A stretch of 64,000 bases of DNA from Volvox africanus (taxonomy: Eukaryota > Chlorophyta > Chlorophyceae > Chlamydomonadales > Volvocaceae), in NCBI GenBank assembly GCA_030268105.1, contig BSDZ01000094.1, positions 5,180,501-5,244,500 of the forward strand, in the 5' to 3' direction. The stretch's first letter is position 1, and the number at the start of each line of letters is the position of its first letter. Shown here piece after piece: positions 24,001-45,493 of the stretch. The notes below the pieces were generated by a model. It ran no database searches and was not told the origin of the DNA. It saw only the letters and a list, made by a program, of their open reading frames with translations. A program made the translations under genes and the position numbers.

Positions 24001-27000
24001 GTTCCCGTGGACGATTGCGCCGTACGTTCCTTCCTCTGAAAATCCAATTCCAGGCGAGAACAACTACGCGGAGGAGATGTTGGACCGCGCGCTGTGGATG
24101 TTGGAGTCCGCCTGGCACCCCGCCTTTCAGCCAGCCACCGCCGTCTGCCGCCTCGACTACGCTGCAGAGGAGAACCGGGCCTTATTCGGAGCACTGTTCC
24201 GTCACGTGCAGGCCCTGAGCAGGCGCGGCTGCCACAGAGCCTCCCTGGAGTGCTGCAAGCTGCTGTTGGCTTTGGAGCCGGAGGATCCATTGGGCGGCTT
24301 GTGTTTGGTGGATTACCTCGCGGTCCGGGCGGGGAGGTGGGGAGGTTTGAAGGATCCGGGGTTGTGTTCATTAGCTCCGCCATCTGTATGCGTCCACCCA
24401 CTGTGCCATTCGCCTTCAGTCTTCTCATTTTTCCTCGTCCCCCTCATCATCCCTCTCCCCCTCATCACCCCCTCCTCGTACCCCTCCTCGTATCGCCCCC
24501 TTCATCCCCATCAACCTCCTCCTCTGACCCCTCCTCATCCACCTCCTCATCCACCTCCCCATCCACCTCCTCTCCTCGTTCTTTGCAATAATCACCAAAC
24601 AGGGTATTTCTCCTCTACCTGAGGTTTTGATATCCTTCCTTACCGTTCCGCATAGGTATGACTGGTTGCGGCGCTTTGTACTGCACTTCGAAGGCAACCG
24701 AGCCCTAGCGCTACTGCCCAACTATGCCTTCGCGCTGCCCATGGCGGCTCACCGCCAGCAGCAGGAGCAGCAGCAGAAGCAGCAGCCGGGGTCCGCCTCG
24801 GGGACAGCTGCGGAGCGGGCGCAACCAGGCGCAAGCAGCAGCGGGGCCGCTTCTGCGTCGTCCCCTTCCTCCTCCTCCTCCTCTCCACATGTAAGGAAGG
24901 GGGAGGGGTTAGGGGTTAGGGCATCAGGCGTACGAGAAACCCCGCAGATGATGGCAGCTAAAGGGGCGGATCCGACTCATTGGGGCTGCACCGAAACCAT
25001 GGGAGCGGGTCCTTGCTATCCTTGAGCAGTTTGGCTGTAGGCTCAGCTGTAGACACGGGTTGTAATCCCTATTAAACTCTTACTGTCTGTGGCTTCCTGT
25101 CTAGCTTCCCCTCTCCTGCCCTCCCCGCCCCTAGCATCGCACACTAACGCACCTCCCCCTGCTCATCCCCCTACTATCCCCTTACCCATCCCCTTCACCA
25201 TCTCCCTTCCCATTACCCTGCCCCTTCCTCTATCCACCCCCATGCTTGTCCAGAGGAACTTTAAAACGCTTTTGCTGACAGCAAGCGAGTTGAGCTCGCT
25301 GGATTCATCTCCATGGCGCTCCCCTCTCAGGCTTCCCCCAGAGCACTTTTAGACCTCCACGTAACTGTCCTGAGATGCCTTCCGGCTTGGCGCCTTGCAG
25401 TCCCAATCCCGACCTTTTCCCCGCTCTAACGAAGTACTGCGCTCTTCAACTCCCTGCCAACTGTGTTCCTCCCCACACACACTCTCCTTTGAGCACTGAT
25501 TCAATCCCGCACAGGAGCTGCTTGTGGGCGCCTTGCTGCTTCACCCGCTGGTGCTCCCCCGCCTCATAGCTCGGCTGCAGGACAAGGGCGCGGCCAGGGT
25601 AAGCGTCGCTGAGAAGTCGTGCAGGAGGCAGGTGGCCGCCGAAAGGGCGAAGTTGGTGAACGTGGTAAAGGCGGGCGCTGTCCACAATTGTTACAGCCTC
25701 ATTTCACGCTGCTGCTTCCCTACCTGTGCCCTCCTTTTCCGTCTCCTCACCCCGCCAGGATCCTTACTGGAAGGAGTTGCTGTCTCGGCGGCTGTTCAGT
25801 AGCGCTTCGGATGGGGGCAGTGCTTCCCTGTCGCACTTGGTGAGGCCCAGGCAATTGTGAGCTGAGACCTCCCCACTATCTCGCGTGATAGCGCCGTGAT
25901 GTGTGTGTGGGGGCCTGTGCGTGTATGTGTATGTGCGCGTGTATGTGTATGGAGAAGTTTCATGTCGCAGAAATGTTAAACGTAGACAGTTTAAGCTTCG
26001 CAGTCTGTGCACTCTACTTGAATCGGTTATTGTGTTTGACGTTCTAAAGTGATGAGTTAATGAGGCTAATGGCTCCTAAAGTGATGAGTCAGGGGCGAAT
26101 TGTTTTCGTAGCAAATTACCGCTTATCACTGCCATGTGAGTTGGGTGTGCGCATCACCGCTTCTTTTGACTTCTCATACCCTTTTCATAATTGACGGGTT
26201 TCGGACACTCATGTTTACGCGCTCCTCCCCTTCCTCCTCATTCCCCGATACGGCGAAACGGTCCAGGTGGGGTTGTACGTAGAGCGGAGCGGTGAGCTGT
26301 GGAAGTCCCCCGACCTGCTGGCGCTGCTGCGGCGGGCGGCGGCAGAGGCGGCCGATGTGGCAGACGGAAAGGTGCGTGTGGAAAGGGGGTTTAAGGGGTT
26401 TTTGCATGCTTGTGCATGCGGTCGGGGCTCAGCTCAGCACGTCCGGGCTTCTCCAGACTTGCCTGGTGCCAGACCAGGCAAGTCTATGAGTGTTTGTGTA
26501 TACGAGTGTGAGTGTACCTCTTACAAGGCTTAGTCGTGAGTGCTAGGGGTAGAAGTTGACATTAGACAATAACAAGGACGCATCCTCAAAGCACGCATCC
26601 TCCGTCTTACGCAGGTGGCCCCCTCTAACGGCATTGGCGCTGCGGACTGGAAGGCCATTGCGAAGGAGTCCTTTCCTGCCTCCACCGCAAACGAGTACCG
26701 TCACTTGCGGCTTGCGGACTTCAGCGATGCAGTCAACGCGCTACCCAGGTGAGCGGTAGAAGACGTTGGGGGCGGATGGGGCTGCGTATGTGTGGGAGGG
26801 AATCAGGGGTGGACTGCGCGGCGTGGATGTGAGAAGCCGTGTGGGCGACGGGGCATTGGATGGGTGGGATGGGTGAATTGGGACTGGTCGAAGAACGTAA
26901 GGCTTTTGTGAGAACGATTCCCGCAGTGGACTCACCATGATCACGTGGACAGAAGGCCGGGCAGTATCGAGGATTACGAGGACCGTGCTGGCCGCCTTCA

Positions 27001-27968
27001 AAGCAAAAATCGTACTATTTGAACTTGGATCAACGACCCAATGATTTGTATGACTCACAAAAAACGGGTCGTCTGTCTATATCCCTCCTGCCCCGTTGTG
27101 GTTGCGGTCACGTTGTGTAGTTGAGATAAGTGTTGACCTTAATCAATTTCTACCATGTATGTGATGTCATGCATGAGATGTGATGTCATGTACTGTCATG
27201 TCATGTCAGTGTTCTGACTATCAATGGGTCAAGAAAACTGCAGGTGCATTCACTGTCTTGAGCGACACGATGAAAATAGTTTTGCCAGCCTACGACCTGT
27301 TAGTGAATATGCCTGGTGCGTGTATCCGCAGGGAGGAGGTGGAGGCGGCAGTCCAGGGAGGCGGTGCGATGCAGGATGTTGAGGAGGCCCTGGCGGAGCT
27401 GCAGGTGGGACATGTAGGCGGACGGACGGACGGTGCTCATTACGTACGGTTTGGTTGGATACGGTGTAGATGTCGTTTTTTTCAGCTCCCTATTCGGCTT
27501 TGCCTAGCTTTCTACTCATCCAGTTTTCACTATAGCGGACATGGAAATAGGAGGAAATATCTTCATCATGAAATCCTATTTAAATTTAATGACATAATGC
27601 GTTGTTGATCTTCGTAATTCTCCTATCGCTTATCCGCATGTGCACAATGGCACACGCAGGAGCAAATGATCCTGGCAGCTCAGGACAGGCAGCAGGAACA
27701 AGCCAACGCCGGCAGGGCCGCTGCACCCATGACCGACGAGCAGCTTCGGGGGGCCAACCCGCTGGTGATGCTGCTACGCTCTCTGTTACCCTGGGTGAAT
27801 GCGGGACAGCAGCCAGATTACACCGCTGATGATGACGGGGCGGCGGCACGGCCGCTGCCGCCACCACCACCGCCACCACCACCGCCACAACCACTGCAGC
27901 TTGAGTACGATGAGGATGATGGACATTTAGATGATGAAGAAGGAGTGGTGCGACAAGTACGACGATAG
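21097..27968 (+). CDS. TCF25: TCF25/NULP1 (Rqc1-like) protein
   Basis: Fourteen exons: 21097-21255, 21366-21686, 21953-22087, 22278-22507, 22949-23027, 23393-23489, 24054-24336, 24656-24890, 25515-25598, 25759-25839, 26267-26371, 26615-26748, 27332-27404, 27660-27968. Phases agree throughout and give 774 residues. The N-terminus (MATRHLRRIQEQ) is followed by an acidic part and a poly-Lys/Ala stretch, then the TCF25 core: LRRIFG (about 206), ALKRGWLVAVKEHWPP, FRYVFSPAYRETQ, YHVDSLLAMHDLYRHM, ENNYAEEMLDRALWMLE, RLDYAAEENRALF, and the C-terminal NPLVMLLRSLLPW. Yeast Rqc1 and human TCF25 act with the Ltn1/Listerin ubiquitin ligase on stalled 60S ribosomes; human TCF25 was also described as a transcription factor. 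Alga-specific insertions are a Gln/Ser-rich block (exon 8) and a ten-proline run near the end. The exon 3 acceptor (CAAG) is weaker than the others. Confidence 0.9.
26455..26485. other. Perfect 13-bp hairpin in a TCF25 intron
   Basis: AGACTTGCCTGGT at 26455-26467 pairs perfectly with 26473-26485 around a 5-base loop (GCCAG). It lies in intron 11. No run of T follows it and no role can be shown. Confidence 0.8.
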
Positions 27969-30285
27969 GATGGCAGTTGACCCGCGGATAGATAGACAAA
28001 CCGACACTTGGGGTATGACAAAGTGGACGTTGACTGTGACCGTGACGGAGGAGGTCTGCCACGGCGGAATTCCTGGCAAAGACGTTTGGCGGCAGGATCC
28101 GGATCTACTGTGGAGATCGCGCTATCCACGGTGGTCCAAGAGAGTTAGAATAGGAAGATTACGTGTTTGTGTGTGTGTGTGTGTGTGTGATGTGAACAAT
28201 GTAGGCAATAGGAGCTCAAAGCTGTGTTTGGCCTGTGTTCTTCCGCGCGGTCGTAAAAGGGTTTAACAATTGGCACGAGTATTGGGAGTCATGCAGATGA
28301 GCGCCAGGTAAACGGAGTTGGTTATGGGCTGATGTGACAATAACGAGGCGAGTGCGTTTGTGGTGCAGGGTGAGGACCGCGCGCAGCGAACATGCCAAGA
28401 CCTTTCAACCACCACCAGTTGCCGTGCTCCCTTCCTTCCGTCGTAAGTGAGGCGTCACATCACATCGCGTCGATGTCCTCTTCCCGCAAGCGCCCGAATC
28501 TCTCAGGTCCGAAATGACGGGTGACAAGGCGGGCAAGATTACCTTGCAGCAAGTCCGCGCACATTCGAACTACCGCACTCCCGATGGCGTGGCCCCGCCT
28601 ACCCCTACATTTGACCCCGGATTCATTCCGCAAGATGATGGAAAAGAGGGTCCGGGAGCTGCCACGGGGAAGACGAATAAACCTGAACAAATGAGACGTG
28701 ATACTGCTATAGAGACGCTGCTATCAAGTATGACTAACCGCGATGGTGGAGGATGACGGCTGGCTCCGTCCTCCAGGTAGGGAGGGTGAAAACGTTTGAA
28801 CGTAGAATAAGTAGCCGCCAAGGCCGCAAATGCCAAGAGGAACGAAGGAGCAGAAGGCATATTGGAGTGGTTACCATGCCGAGGGCCGCCGGGGAAGCCA
28901 GGGCAAGGGTGCACAAATAGCGGGGTTGTGTGACGACTCTGGCACTAGCAACTCAAAGATCAACAGAAGATTATGCGGAGGCGCACGTGCCGAAAAATGT
29001 ATGAATAAAAAGGGATATGGTATGCGTTGTGTTACCGTATGCAGGGTCTACTGTGCGTAGAACGAACGGCGCGATCGGGAAGGGAACGCAGTTGGGAGGC
29101 CTGGCTTGACTAGGAGCTCTGGAGTGGGGCTTAGTTGCTAGGAAGGACGCGCTTAAGTGCTAAGGTGACCAAGGGTTTAAGATGCTGAGGATCAGAGCCC
29201 TTTCAACTAACAATTTGCTGCAAGTCGATGTCCTTGCATGCATCCGCCATTACGTGGCCCCAGAACGAAAACCCTGCCTGTGTAACGCGGGCGACAGTAG
29301 CAGTATGAACAGAGCAGGACCGCATAATCCTGGATGTCCAGCTGCAGCTGATTAAGGGAAGAGATGGCACATGGTACTCCTGTTTTCACGATACAGTAAA
29401 AATTCGCGGCTAAAGAAATACGATAGTCAACGTTACGTCACGTACGGGACAATGATGGAGCGGGCAGACGAGCCAGGTCTTAGGTTGAACCCCGGCCGTC
29501 TAACCATCAATTTCGGCGTTCGGCGCTTCAGCTGCGGCGTATGCAAGCTGGTAGGTGCAGCCGGAATAAATGACATATCTCTCCAGCTAAAATGATGGGC
29601 AAGTTGTGGAGGAAAACAACCGCCCTATCTGTTTTTCACTGTCATATCTCCTTTTAAAAGAATATAGATATTTTCCCGATCTTGGTGCATCTTTTTTACT
29701 TCAGGTACGCAGTACAGCAGCTAGGGTCTTCCTGTAACGGTCGCCCCGATTATTGTATGGCATTTTTATGCTAACCAATCGACGCTTTTAGTGCTCTAGC
29801 TTTGTGTTTTTCATGTTACCAACTTTTGTTCCTTTAGCTTGCGATTCCATGAGCTTCCTCGCTCGTCCGGGCCTTACGAGCTCTAACGAGTTTGTAACCA
29901 ATCAATGTGAGTGCGCCATTTTCAACTTATTTATAATTCGTAATATGCGCAGTTATGCATGCTATCTCCTTACAGACACCGCGCGAACTTAGACGGTCCT
30001 CGAACGCCTGACCGGTGCTATACAAGTGCCTTCAAAGTTCAACAGGTTCCCAAAGCCATTGAGAAATCTTTCACATTGATTGACCTATCTCTTAACCAGC
30101 TGTGGAATTCCTGTGCTGGTCTAGTCTACCGTTGGTGTGCACGTAAGTAACTTTACCGACCAAAATGATAGGAAAGTTCGGATCTTCTTGATTATCGATA
30201 CAAATGTGAAGTTCTCGTCTTATGAAAGCCTTCTCTGACACAGAAAAGGGATTGGGTCTTGCTTCAGGCGGGCGATTGAGAGCCC
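27969..30285. other. Intergenic region between TCF25 and U2AF65
   Basis: About 2.3 kb with no supported gene. It holds the TCF25 3' UTR, a (GT)n microsatellite at 28169-28189, and the U2AF65 5' flank, where 29640-30280 is AT-richer. TGTAA occurs at 29281, too far to assign safely to TCF25. Frames at 28514-28756 and 28830-29060 show no domain or splice support. Confidence 0.5.
28169..28189. repeat. (GT)n microsatellite
   Basis: About ten perfect GT units, 200 bp after the TCF25 stop codon, probably inside its 3' UTR. Confidence 0.9.
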
Positions 30286-40049
<9,764 letters not shown>

Positions 40050-40257
40050 AGGGGCCGGTGTCTGGACAGTGGCGTGCTTGGATCGTAGTGTTAGCTGCGG
40101 GCTCCGATGGGAGCTTTTGGTTGCAATTGTTGTCCTGAATCTGCGTATATTCTTTCCGGGTTCAGTGCTGCTGATTTGTGCAGCCTTGTCAAATGTTTCT
40201 GTCTTATGTGCTACGGTACACGGCCGGCGGGTGGTTTCATAATGACCTTGGCATAAC

Positions 40258-40262
40258 TGTAA
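40258..40262 (+). terminator. TGTAA polyadenylation signal of U2AF65
   Basis: TGTAA, the volvocine polyadenylation signal, lies 209 bases after the U2AF65 stop codon, at a typical 3' UTR distance. Confidence 0.65.
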
Positions 40263-40829
40263 ACCATTGCATACATTAGTCCTTCCAAAATACATTGCTA
40301 AAGTTTGCCACGACAGTTGCGTCGTGTAGATTAGCAATTCTGCTGGCGCTTTAATGTAATCAGCACTTTCCTACGCGGGCTTGTCCTCACGCACATCGAA
40401 GTGCCAAACAACAGTTGTCTAGGCTGACCAGTCAATCCAGACGCGCACGCAATGTGCGCAAATAATGTGTGCTGGTTCAAACGCGTTGTTAATCGGGCAG
40501 TTGTTATCATTTTCCGCTACGATTTTTGTAAATCAGCCTCTCAGCACGCTTGTTGCACAAAAACGATATAAAGAATGCTCCAATACGAATACGGTTTGGC
40601 TTTCCTCTTCGCGTTACGCAGCTTCTTCGTGAGAACCGAGGGGCGCGCCTAATTTCTGACCGTTCCAGTTATACCAATCCTGGCTATTCCCCTCTCTCCC
40701 ACGGCCCATTAACCCACTCACTCATCGCTCCGCCGTATGTGCACGTGTTCGGTTGTGCTGTTCCTCGCCTGGCTCTCTCCCGTCCGCTTCTCGCTTTCCG
40801 GACAGCGCCGCGACTCTATATCGTGTTTC

Positions 40830-41191
40830 TCAGCTCCCTATTCGGCTTTGCCTTTAGCTTTCTACTCATCCAGTTTTCACAATAGCGGACATGGAAATAG
40901 GAGGAAATATCTTCATCATGAAATCCTATTTAAATTTAATGACATAATGCGTTGTTGATCTTCGTAATTCTCCTATCGCTTATCCTCATGTGCACAATGG
41001 CACACGCAGGAGCAAATGATCCTGGCAGCTCAGGACAGGCAGCAGGAACAAGCCAACGCCGGCAGGGCCGCTGCACCCATGACCGACGAGCAGCTTCGGG
41101 GGGCCAACCCGCTGGTGATGCTGCTACGCTCTCTGCTACCCTGGGTGAATGCGGGACAGCAGCCAGATTACACCGCCGCTGATGATGACGG
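40830..41191 (+). pseudogene. Duplicated terminal exon (and intron part) of TCF25
   Basis: This 362-bp block copies 27482-27838 in the same orientation. I count only three substitutions and two small insertions (2 and 3 bases), about 98 % identity. It covers the 3' part of TCF25 intron 13, its acceptor, and the first 60 codons of exon 14, and breaks off after GATGATGACGG. The frame then runs into unrelated sequence and stops near 41337. With no upstream exons it cannot make TCF25. Intron sequence is included, so it was copied from DNA, not from spliced mRNA. It lies about 570 bp beyond the U2AF65 polyadenylation signal. Confidence 0.92.
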
Positions 41192-42680
41192 ACGACGAGT
41201 CGGCGTTTGGGGCCTGCTGGAGCTGCACCACGGCCATCATGTTTATCACACTGGACATGAACTTTCAAATTCCTGTAACTCATCCTCAAAAAAGTTCCTC
41301 CACATCTCCTACCTATCGCAGTACCACAGTACAACATAGTACAGCCGTCTGCCACACCTGCGGAAATTCTCCCCATAGGCTCACTTTCGTCCTCAAGTAT
41401 TGCCTCAAGAACCAGTCTGCTGTCAAGCTCCACCCACGTTCATACTGACGCGTCAAACAGCGTACAGGGATTTTCTTACTAAGCCCAGGATTAGTTACTT
41501 GAACAAAGCAGACCGTATTTTACAAGCCTCTCTCCCTATTTATATTGGACCCCATGCAACAATCGTCTCCATTAGTCCCGTACAATGAGAGGTGCCCCTA
41601 AGCCCAGAACACAATGCCCCTGGATAATGCATAATAGTACATATGCAATAGCTCCTCACCCGTAGACTCTTATCACATTGTCACTTTCACGGACTGTCCT
41701 TCCTCGCATCCATATTATTGGAAACATGTCGACACGAAGCTGTACATCGCGCTCTCCGCGATCCTCCCGAAAGCGGGAAAGGCTTCTTTAGGATCGCCAG
41801 AGGGCGGGGCACACTGGATGGTGCCGGTGCAGGGAGACACCGATGAAATATGAAGGCTAAGGCTAAAGACTCCCAGACCGGCCTGTACGGATGTAGAGGG
41901 CCCATGCCCTTCTCCAGATCTCAGGAAGCCTCGTCACGCTTTTTTGATTTTTCCGTTTCCCTACTGGATTCATGTAAATGTTGTCATGGATCATGCATTT
42001 ATTTGTTACGCCCCTTTGGAGGGGCCTACCTAACGGTCGACCTCTTGCTCTTCAATGAACCACTACTGACTGGCAAGCAACAACAATTGCAATATATTGC
42101 GGCGGCCAAAAGCAGCCGCAAGGTATGAAGACCGCAAAAATCAATATGGGCGGCGCGGCGGCAACCTTTAACCGCGGCGTGTTCAAGGTTGCCACTACAT
42201 CGGCGGTAGTGGATGTGGTAGTGTTGGTTGCGGTGGCGGTGGCAGTGGCGGTAGCGCGCGTGCAATTGAGCGGCAACGATCCTATCCTTGTCTCTCCGTG
42301 TGTCCTTCACATAGTCGCGGGCTTGGTGCTGCTGTGCGACTCGTAACGTGCCCCCGAGTGCGCCTTGCCCTTTGTGCAGGAATTCACGAGCAGCGATAGG
42401 GGTGGAGGGCGGGTCGGGGATTGCGGATAACAGGGCGGGATCAGCTATAAAGAAGAGAAGTGAAGACAGGGTCGCGGGAGTCAGACCGAAGATATGAGGG
42501 CACCCATGTTGAGGGTGAGCAACACTCGTGTACGAATGAATGACAGAGCAAGTAATACGGCCCAGGGAGGGGCCGGGCGCTTTGCTGACTTTGACAACCC
42601 ATACCAGTGAGGGCATAGTTACAAGAGACAATCGAATAAAATCGAGGCAAGATGGTAAAGAACAAAGTTTACATAGTGTA

Positions 42681-42784
42681 GGTAGGTCGGTAGGTAGGTA
42701 GATAGGTAGGTAGATAGATCCTTATGCATGCATGCATGCATGCACGAGATCAATATGGTCGATCAATATGGTCGATCAATATGG
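42681..42784. repeat. Cluster of simple and short tandem repeats
   Basis: Three adjacent repeats: GGTA/GATA tetramers (42681-42719), ATGC tetramers (42725-42743), and about 2.8 copies of the 13-mer GATCAATATGGTC (42748-42784). Confidence 0.9.
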
Positions 42785-43130
42785 CTGACGCTGTACTGTA
42801 CGTATAAAGCGCCTTTAATTTAATTAAATTTTGTTGTTAACATTAAATGCACCCGGTAGCGCCACAAAACGTTGCGTGTTCGTGTTCGTGGTCTGTGGTC
42901 TGTGGTCTGTGGCAAGGCAAGCATACATTCCAGCATCTGAGGAAATAAGCGAGAGGTACACAGAAGCTGGGAATTAGGGCCGCCACGAGCCCGTACTGCC
43001 CTACACCACACATGTAGCCGTGTAAAGCCCTTTGCCTCGCTTATTTTCTTCACGTGTTGTTAATGATGATAAGTATGCGCGTGTTGTCTTTCCTGGTGGT
43101 CGTCCGTCCATCCCTCTCCTCTCACTCTTC

Positions 43131-43160
<30 letters not shown>
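43131..43160. repeat. (CTCTCA)5 hexamer repeat
   Basis: Five near-perfect CTCTCA units on the plus strand, about 510 bp beyond the stop of the minus-strand gene at 43669. Confidence 0.85.
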
Positions 43161-43161
<1 letters not shown>

Positions 43162-43668
43162 CTGCGTAGGCAGGTTGTGTTCGTACGGCATGGTGCGGTT
43201 ATCGAAGACGCCGATATTATAGCCCTTGTCGTCGACCTTCCACTGCAATGCAGGTGGCGAGAAAGAGAGTGAATGAGGGGCGTTGTAGGTGAAGCGGCCG
43301 TGCGGCGGCTGTGCTCATTGGACCAAAGCATATATATACCCTACAGCATATGTTGAATCGCCGCTGTCCCCGCCCTTTCTCATTTTCTCATGTCTTCCTG
43401 CTTCCCGCCTGCTCTCTTCCTCATTCTAGCTGCTCCCCATTCTTGCTTGTTGATTTTATCTCGCCCAGCAGAGCCGTCCTAACGATTCTCCTCTATCTTA
43501 GGGCCCACTGATTCTTTTCTACCGATCTGTTTTCACCGCCCTCAAGACATGTAAGACATTGCTCGATGTCTCAGAACCCAAATCAAAGTGTGAGTCTTGT
43601 CTTGTGGGAGAGAAAGCTTGAATTAGGAAATATTTGTCTGATATACCTCCTCTAAATGGCCCTGTATC

Positions 43669-44854
43669 TCACTGACAATTTGCCCATGGCACCTGAGCGA
43701 TGCGATAGAAGAAGGACGGCTTGTGGGGCTCCCCCGTCAACGCCAGCTGCTTGTCCGGGTCACGACGCACCTCAATGCTGGGACTGCGGGGACCGTTCGC
43801 GGTCGCAAAATACGACTGGCGGTTAGCGGTTTATTTGACGTTGCTGTCCAGCAAAACGCAACTATTAGGATGGTAGAAGAGAACCAGAAGTGAGTCTGTT
43901 AGAGCTTACAAGGACTCGCCCGCGGCTGTCCACATCTCTCGATAGTAAGTGTAGAAACCCATACCCAGGGCCCCAGTCCCCAGGAGCGCCAAAATCGCCA
44001 CCTGTATGGAACATGAGCAGTACATGAGAAGTAAGAAGCAACCCAGTAAGAAGCAGCCGGAATATAAGTGCGTGTGGGTTCAAGTGTATCCTAATAACGT
44101 TGCGCAATTATAATTATATCAGTAAAAATTGCACATGATTTCAAAACCCAGGGCCGCTGTAGTGCGCAGTAATTCAGCACATGTAGGTACAAAACCTGCA
44201 GCTGTAATGGAAGCAGTGGGTTACGTCTTACTGAGGATTCCTCCCAGAAACCGGAAGAAGGGTGTCAAAGGTGTCTTGCGATTGGATAGGGACGTAGGCG
44301 AGCTGCGCATTGGATGAATTGAGTCGATGGATTTACCGGGAGCCTGACCAATGCTAGCTATCTGCGCGCCTCCGGTACAGCATATGTTTTGTGTATCGGC
44401 CCTTTGGAAGTAAGCCACGACCCAGATGGCCCGCTACTTGAGTCGTTCATTCGCTTTAAAAATGTTGTAACCCGTTGTGACGACTCAGTTTTATGGCGAA
44501 CCGGTAGTTGCTTTCCGAATTTCAACGCTATGACCCATGGGCCAATAAATGACTCGGGCAACGGCACGGCCGCTGCCGCCCTTGATACCAATGCCGCGTT
44601 CCATTTTCTACACGTAAGAACATCCTGAGTTGATGAAACAAATCTGCAAATTTCCTTGCTTTGATGATAGGGTTTAGGTTGCAGGCGCGCTCATTTATTT
44701 GAAGCCAGTTGTTCCCTCGCTGTGGACGCTCAAGTCGAGCTCAAGTCTTCTGTTAAAGATGCGAGCTCACCTCGGGCACATCTCGCACCGCAGCCCAAAT
44801 CTTTGTCAGCGTCCAGAGGCGCCGGGTGGAAGGCGGCAAAATTGGTGATGCCAT
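43669..44854 (-). CDS. Small membrane protein gene, possibly a mitochondrial subunit; last exon join disturbed
   Basis: Exon 1 is 44854-44771 (MASPILPPSTRRLW ... AAVRDVPE) and ends at GAG/GTGAGC in phase 0. Exon 2 is 44001-43910 and encodes one hydrophobic helix (VAILALLGTGALGMGFYTYY); it ends at a good donor (GTAAGC) in phase 2. A third coding stretch, 43815-43669, is clearly codon-biased (NGPRSPSIEVRRDPDKQ ... FFYRIAQVPWANCQ, TGA) but opens in phase 0 after CGCCAG. Using the earlier acceptor at 43843 keeps the frame but meets an in-frame TAA at 43833-43831. So either the protein stops after about 62 residues, or there is a one-base error, a pseudogenising change, or a join I cannot see. One helix with a charged tail recalls the NDUFA4/B12D-like small subunits of respiratory complexes; that is a weak analogy. 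Confidence 0.6.
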
Positions 44855-45170
44855 ATCACTGAGTCTCTTCAATTCGATTGTAATTTTGTTCGATTGTTGA
44901 TGATAGTTTAGTTCGATTGAGAATGATATTCAGCATTCCGCCATGGCAAGGGTGGGGCCGCCGGTACCTTTAGCGATTTCCCAGCAGGCCCATACCCCTC
45001 CTGGAGCCCTACAAAACTTCGGATTGCCACCACAATTCAAGCCCTGCCTGGAAGCAGTGTTCTGCAAACCTGATCTTTCTTTCTGTTTCCCTCGGCGGCC
45101 CTCGCATGTGCGACGCCGATCACAAGGTAAGGTGTCAAGTCAAGCTCTCGCCACCCGCCCGATTGCCTGC

Positions 45171-45493
45171 CTACTTCTGGGAGGAGAGGGACTTGATGAC
45201 TAGTGGCTTGGAGGCCTTAGAAGTGCACAGTTGTATAAAACTGGAATAGTTGCAAAGCCGACCCCAGTTTTGAGGACTTCTTGTATATGTCTTCAGATGG
45301 ATGAAAGAACCATAAATCTCGATTGCCACAGGGTCCATGTAATGCCGTGACTCATTTCGGAAGACGCACGTACCCAATAACGGACCTGCTTCTTGAAGTC
45401 TGGTTCTGGGTTCTCGGCCCGACGTAAAATCATCTTACAATCATCCTGCATATCTACAAATTCTCGGCAAGCCAAGGCAAACCCTCCCGCCAT
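45171..45493 (-). CDS. Possible two-exon micro-gene, unknown product
   Basis: A candidate exon from the ATG at 45493 (MAGGFALACREFVDMQDDC ... DFKKQVRYW) ends at 45374 before GTACGT, in phase 0. A second stretch, 45215-45171, follows an acceptor CTTCTAAG and reads ASKPLVIKSLSSQK then TAG. Joined, they give 54 residues, rich in charge and without a membrane segment. An alternative donor at 45386 would remove four residues. I do not recognise the protein. The start has a fair context (TGTCCATGGCGG). It might be only part of a gene. Confidence 0.3.

Larger units (their letters stand above)
41192..43668. other. Intergenic region with microsatellites and one coding-like fragment
   Basis: No complete gene. 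A short plus-strand stretch at about 41690-41848 reads openly (YYWKHVDTKLYIALSAILP ... HWMVPVQGDTDEI, then TGA) and could be an eroded exon of an unknown gene. A run of simple repeats fills about 42681-42784, and a CTCTCA repeat lies at 43131-43160. Confidence 0.5.

Noticed and set aside
44943..45136. Plus-strand ATG frame ending at a donor-like GTAAGG
   Set aside because: No partner exon downstream, no domain, and it runs into the better-supported minus-strand candidates.
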